From Lachnospiraceae bacterium (GTDB lineage: Bacteria > Bacillota > Clostridia > Lachnospirales > Lachnospiraceae): 64,000 bases of DNA. The position numbers and the translations under genes were made by a program. The notes beneath the pieces are model-generated. The model had not been told where the DNA came from and did not search any database. It worked only from the letters and a program-made list of their open reading frames with translations. The DNA lies in contig JAFRGQ010000041.1 in NCBI GenBank assembly GCA_017433725.1, positions 1 through 64,000 on the forward strand, in the 5' to 3' direction. The first letter of the stretch is position 1. Each line of letters begins with the position of its first letter. Of the stretch, positions 61,082 to 64,000 are shown piece after piece.

Positions 61082-62052
61082 TCCAGATACTTTCTCAGCG
61101 CATAACCTTGCTTGCCGTTATATTCGACCATAAGGAACCCGTTTGCAGCATCTTTTACCGCGTATACAATCTCTCCCAGGGGAATCTGACAGATCTCTTC
61201 TCCGGATGTCGAGGCCGTTTTTCTGAGAGTTATACTCTTTTTACAGTTGACGACACGCATGTATTCGCAGATTGCGATCTGAGGCTCGAATTCATCGAGA
61301 TACTTGCTCAGAGCATATCCGTCAGCATTGTTATAGACCACATGTACAAATCCGTTGGGTGCATCCTCAAGATAAGTCACCGCGGCATACAGCGGAATCT
61401 GCAGGATAGCATCCGATGACGTCGAAGGTTCTTCCCGCAGCGAAATGCTTTCGTTCACTCCGACCACCCATAACGGCTGACCGTAATAGTAGTCTGTTTT
61501 GTCCACGTTCTTTCCGTCAGATCCGCTACGCAGATTTCGGAGATAAGATGACAGTGCGTATCCTTCAAGGCCATTATAAACCACCATATAGAATCCGTTT
61601 GCGGCTTCCTTCACTGCATACACAATTGCACCCAGTGGAATCTGACAGATTTCCTTGGCCTTTGTTGAAGGCTCCTTTCTGAGGGTAATGCTTTGTTTGC
61701 ATTTGTACACTTCCATGTACTCGCCGATTGCAATCTGAGGTTCAAACTCATCGAGATATTTGGCCAATGCATATCCGGACTTGCCATGATAGTTCACGTA
61801 CAGAAATCCGTTATCTGCATCCGCCAAATATGTAACTCCGGCAAACAGCGGAATCTGCAGGATGGCGTCAGATGATGTGGACGGTTTGGTTCGAAGCGAA
61901 ATCCATTCCTTACAATTTACGACATACAGCGTCTGACCGTACTCATACCCGGACGTCGTATTTGATGCGTATACGCATGTGTTCCCGTACGAGGAGAAAA
62001 GAAGTATGCAGGCAAGCACGATCGATACAATTCCAAGCCTTTCTCTTTTCAT
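61072..62052 (-). CDS. Secreted protein with four bacterial SH3 (SH3b) domains
   Basis: A 326-residue protein from the ATG at 62052 (GGAGG 8 bases before). Signal peptide of about 30 residues (SIVLACILLFSSYGNTCVYAS). Then four SH3b domains of about 70 residues in the order a-b-a-b: the first two end in YALAKYL and YALSSYL, and the pair is repeated after a short linker (about residues 175-185); DEFEPQIAI occurs in both halves, showing duplication. SH3b domains bind peptidoglycan or other wall parts. No enzymatic domain is present. Probably a wall-associated adaptor (inference). Confidence 0.85.
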   Translation of the reverse strand: MKRERLGIVSIVLACILLFSSYGNTCVYASNTTSGYEYGQTLYVVNCKEWISLRTKPSTSSDAILQIPLFAGVTYLADADNGFLYVNYHGKSGYALAKYLDEFEPQIAIGEYMEVYKCKQSITLRKEPSTKAKEICQIPLGAIVYAVKEAANGFYMVVYNGLEGYALSSYLRNLRSGSDGKNVDKTDYYYGQPLWVVGVNESISLREEPSTSSDAILQIPLYAAVTYLEDAPNGFVHVVYNNADGYALSKYLDEFEPQIAICEYMRVVNCKKSITLRKTASTSGEEICQIPLGEIVYAVKDAANGFLMVEYNGKQGYALRKYLEFV

Positions 62053-62198
62053 AACGTTCACCTCCGAATTTATAATAGCACTGTTTTGTGTCTATACGGT
62101 GTTTCATAGCAATTTTTAAGTCTCAAGAACACTTTCCCTTTTCTTCGGCCTGCCGGGCAAGCTCATTGTAAGCTTCCTTAAGCAGATCTTAGAAGTGA

Positions 62199-62274
62199 AG
62201 AACGCCTCGGCGTTCTTGCCGCGATGTGCGCGTATCATAGACACACGTTACGAGTACTGCGCGAATAAGAATAA
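62199..62274. repeat. Composite repeat: family A hairpin fused to family B right end
   Basis: AAGAACGCC-TC-GGCGTTCTT (62199-62218) and CCGCG are family A; then GTGCGCGTATCATAGACACA and TACTGCGCGAATAAGAATAA follow as in family B. The 421-base gap 62062-62482 otherwise holds only AT-rich leader DNA. Confidence 0.6.
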
Positions 62275-62482
62275 AATTGTCCAAACTTCTAACGTAATTT
62301 TACCATATTTATCTATACTATTAAACATATATAGCCCCTTATTCTGTGCATTATTTTTTATTCCCATTTTTTAATATTATCTTGTGAATAATACACAGCT
62401 ATGTTTGAATATATATATCCGTTAGAAATGACGGCTATACGATAATTGCAGCAATATCCATTTTTTATAAAGGAGGTTTTAG

Positions 62483-64000
62483 ATGAACGCACAATATGAT
62501 CCGCTCTTCACCCCCTGGAAGATACGGGATGTCGAGATCAAAAACAGGATTGTTCTGGCACCCATGGGCGGCACCTGCATCTTCGGATGGATGGAGCCCA
62601 CAGGCAGCCATTTTGATAAGGAAGCGGCAAGACTGCTTCTTAATATTGCCAGGTCAGATTGCGGACTTGTCATTCCGGGCATCGCTCCGGTCAAGGATAT
62701 GCTCGGCGGCAAGTGGCTCTATGAGAACCCGGCAAAATTCAAACAGCTGAAAGCCTACATGGAAGAATTCCACAAGACAGGCGCAAAGATGTTCATTCAG
62801 ATGACAGCCGGATTCGGCCGCTCAATGGCTCTCACTGCTCCGCTGGCCATGCTCGCCAAAAACAAAGCGCTCAACAAAATCGCCAGTCCCATCATCGATG
62901 CAGAATACCTGACCGCTGCCCCCAGCGTACTTCCCAACAGATGGGCCGACGACGTTATGACCCGCGCCATAACCGTACAGGAAATCAAAGACATTGTTTA
63001 CGCATTCGGCGAGACTGCACGCCTGATTAAAGAAGCCGGCGTTGACGGCGTCGAGGTTCACGCGGTCCATGAAGGCTACCTGCTGGATCAGTTCACACTG
63101 CCCTACTCCAATCGCAGGACTGATGAATACGGCGGCTCCTTTGAGAATCGCTACCGCTTTGCGGTTGAAATCGTGAAGGAAATAAAGAGCAAATGCGGCG
63201 AAGACTTCCCCGTCTCCCTCCGCTATTCTGTCCGCTCCATGACCAAAGATTTCAGATACGGAGCCATGCCAGGCGAGGACTTCAAGGAGATCGGCCGCGA
63301 TATGGAAGAATCCGAAAAGGCAGTCAGATATCTGCAGGATGCCGGCTATGACATGCTGAACTGCGACAACGGAACCTACGATGCATGGTACTGGGCGCAT
63401 CCGCCGCAGTACATGCCGCAGAACTGCAACCTTGAGGATGTTGCGCACATCAGGCAGTTCGTTGACATCCCGGTCGTATGCGCGGGCCGCATGCAGCCGG
63501 AAGCAGGTGCCGAGGCGATCAGCGACGGACGCATCGACGCGATGGCCGTCGGCCGACAATTCCTGGCAGATCCGCACTGGGTGACCAAACTCATCCGCGG
63601 AAGGGAGGAAGACATCAGGCCGTGTATCTGCTGCCACACCGCCTGCTTCAACCTTGCCAAGCATAACGGAAGTGCAAATGATCAGGACCTCTCCGAATCA
63701 GCCGGTATGTGCCACTGCGCGGTAAACCCGATTTCCATGCAGTCCGGCAAATACTATATCCGGCGGACTAAAAAGAAGAAGACCGTGGCAATCATCGGAG
63801 GCGGAATCGGAGGCATGGAAGCAGCCCGCATCCTGACGCTCCGCGGTCATAAAGCTGCTATTTTTGAGAAGAGCGGTGAACTCGGCGGCGTTTTTATCGC
63901 TGCTGCCGCACCGGAATTCAAGGAAAAGGACAAACAGCTCATCGAGTGGTTCAAGCACCAGATCGACAAGCTGGGCATAGAAGTACATCTGAACACAGAG
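62483..64000 (+). CDS. Old-yellow-enzyme/2-enoate reductase-type FMN, Fe-S, FAD oxidoreductase (partial)
   Basis: The first 506 residues of a protein that continues beyond the window. ATG at 62483 with AGGAGG 7 bases before. Residues 1-365 form the FMN TIM barrel of the OYE family: LFTPWKIRDVEIKNRIVLAPM, HAVHEGYLLDQFTLPYSNRR and TDEYGGSFENRYRF, VCAGRMQPEAGAEAI, MAVGRQFLADPHW. A Cys-rich stretch CICCHTAC and a later CHCAVNP should bind a 4Fe-4S cluster. From about residue 433 an FAD-binding domain begins (VAIIGGGIGGMEAARIL). This is the plan of 2-enoate, 2,4-dienoyl-CoA and bile-acid-type (BaiCD/BaiH) reductases in gut Clostridia. Substrate unknown. Confidence 0.9.
   Translation, partial: MNAQYDPLFTPWKIRDVEIKNRIVLAPMGGTCIFGWMEPTGSHFDKEAARLLLNIARSDCGLVIPGIAPVKDMLGGKWLYENPAKFKQLKAYMEEFHKTGAKMFIQMTAGFGRSMALTAPLAMLAKNKALNKIASPIIDAEYLTAAPSVLPNRWADDVMTRAITVQEIKDIVYAFGETARLIKEAGVDGVEVHAVHEGYLLDQFTLPYSNRRTDEYGGSFENRYRFAVEIVKEIKSKCGEDFPVSLRYSVRSMTKDFRYGAMPGEDFKEIGRDMEESEKAVRYLQDAGYDMLNCDNGTYDAWYWAHPPQYMPQNCNLEDVAHIRQFVDIPVVCAGRMQPEAGAEAISDGRIDAMAVGRQFLADPHWVTKLIRGREEDIRPCICCHTACFNLAKHNGSANDQDLSESAGMCHCAVNPISMQSGKYYIRRTKKKKTVAIIGGGIGGMEAARILTLRGHKAAIFEKSGELGGVFIAAAAPEFKEKDKQLIEWFKHQIDKLGIEVHLNTE

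Overview
The window looks like chromosomal DNA of a Gram-positive, anaerobic, endospore-lineage Firmicute, most probably a Lachnospiraceae-like member of Clostridia with moderate GC. The reasons are the gene families and their order: trkA-trkH-rho-rpmE-DUF1385-prmC-prfA in one direction, a PhoB-type regulator/histidine kinase/GerMN lipoprotein set, NiaR, a DeoR-controlled fructose PTS, lipoproteins with lipoboxes, and strong AGGAGG-type ribosome binding sites. Genus and species cannot be named from the sequence alone. I see no phage, plasmid, transposase, rRNA or CRISPR array; one tRNA (Leu, anticodon UAG) is present.

Layout. 1-5.0 kb: leftward operon for an NHLM/NHLP-type peptide exporter (an 81-residue membrane stub, a C39 peptidase-ABC transporter and a second ABC transporter) with no visible precursor or modifying enzyme. 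5.1-13.5 kb: metabolic genes (HAD phosphatase, chorismate mutase-ACT, GH32 fructosidase, glutamine-amidotransferase-like hydrolase, GT4 glycosyltransferase, GH13 glucosidase) and NiaR. 13.6-21.2 kb: RlmD-like rRNA methylase, AraC regulator, RpiB-like isomerase, a repeat-bearing membrane protein, Dus and an ATP-grasp enzyme. 21.4-26.7 kb: lipoprotein, then comEA/response regulator/histidine kinase/GerMN. 26.8-31.9 kb: arginine synthesis, argJ-argB-argD leftward and argG rightward, diverging from a control region with paired ARG boxes and two good sigma-A promoters. 32-38 kb: HPr, serA and the fructose operon fruR-fruK-fruA with tandem operator-like palindromes. 38.6-50 kb: TPR lipoprotein, glmM, nucleotidyltransferase, prfA, prmC, DUF1385, rpmE, rho, trkH, trkA, tRNA-Leu. 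50.4-64 kb: metY, cls, aldo/keto reductase, a sensor-like propeller/SpoIIE phosphatase, a GGDEF-PAS protein, a radical SAM activase with a Cys-rich small protein, a four-SH3 secreted protein, and the start of an old-yellow-enzyme-type flavin/Fe-S oxidoreductase that runs off the window.

The most unusual layer is between the genes. At least seven families of palindromic intergenic repeats recur, nearly all just 3' of coding regions: a large two-tier hairpin (about 100 bp, four copies, one interrupted by another repeat family), a 92-bp element with 12-bp perfect terminal inverted repeats, a hairpin element ending in CTGCGATCC, a 57-bp element (two copies, 55/57 identical), a 65-bp element, a 30-bp exact repeat inside a larger compound structure, and a short double-hairpin repeat. 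In addition three genes (response regulator, GGDEF protein, SH3 protein) carry a degenerate copy of their own last codons and stop just downstream; in the response regulator case this sits where the histidine kinase start should be, and the kinase has no normal start codon for its first membrane helix. All assignments rest on reading the sequence and general knowledge of the families; no database search was done.
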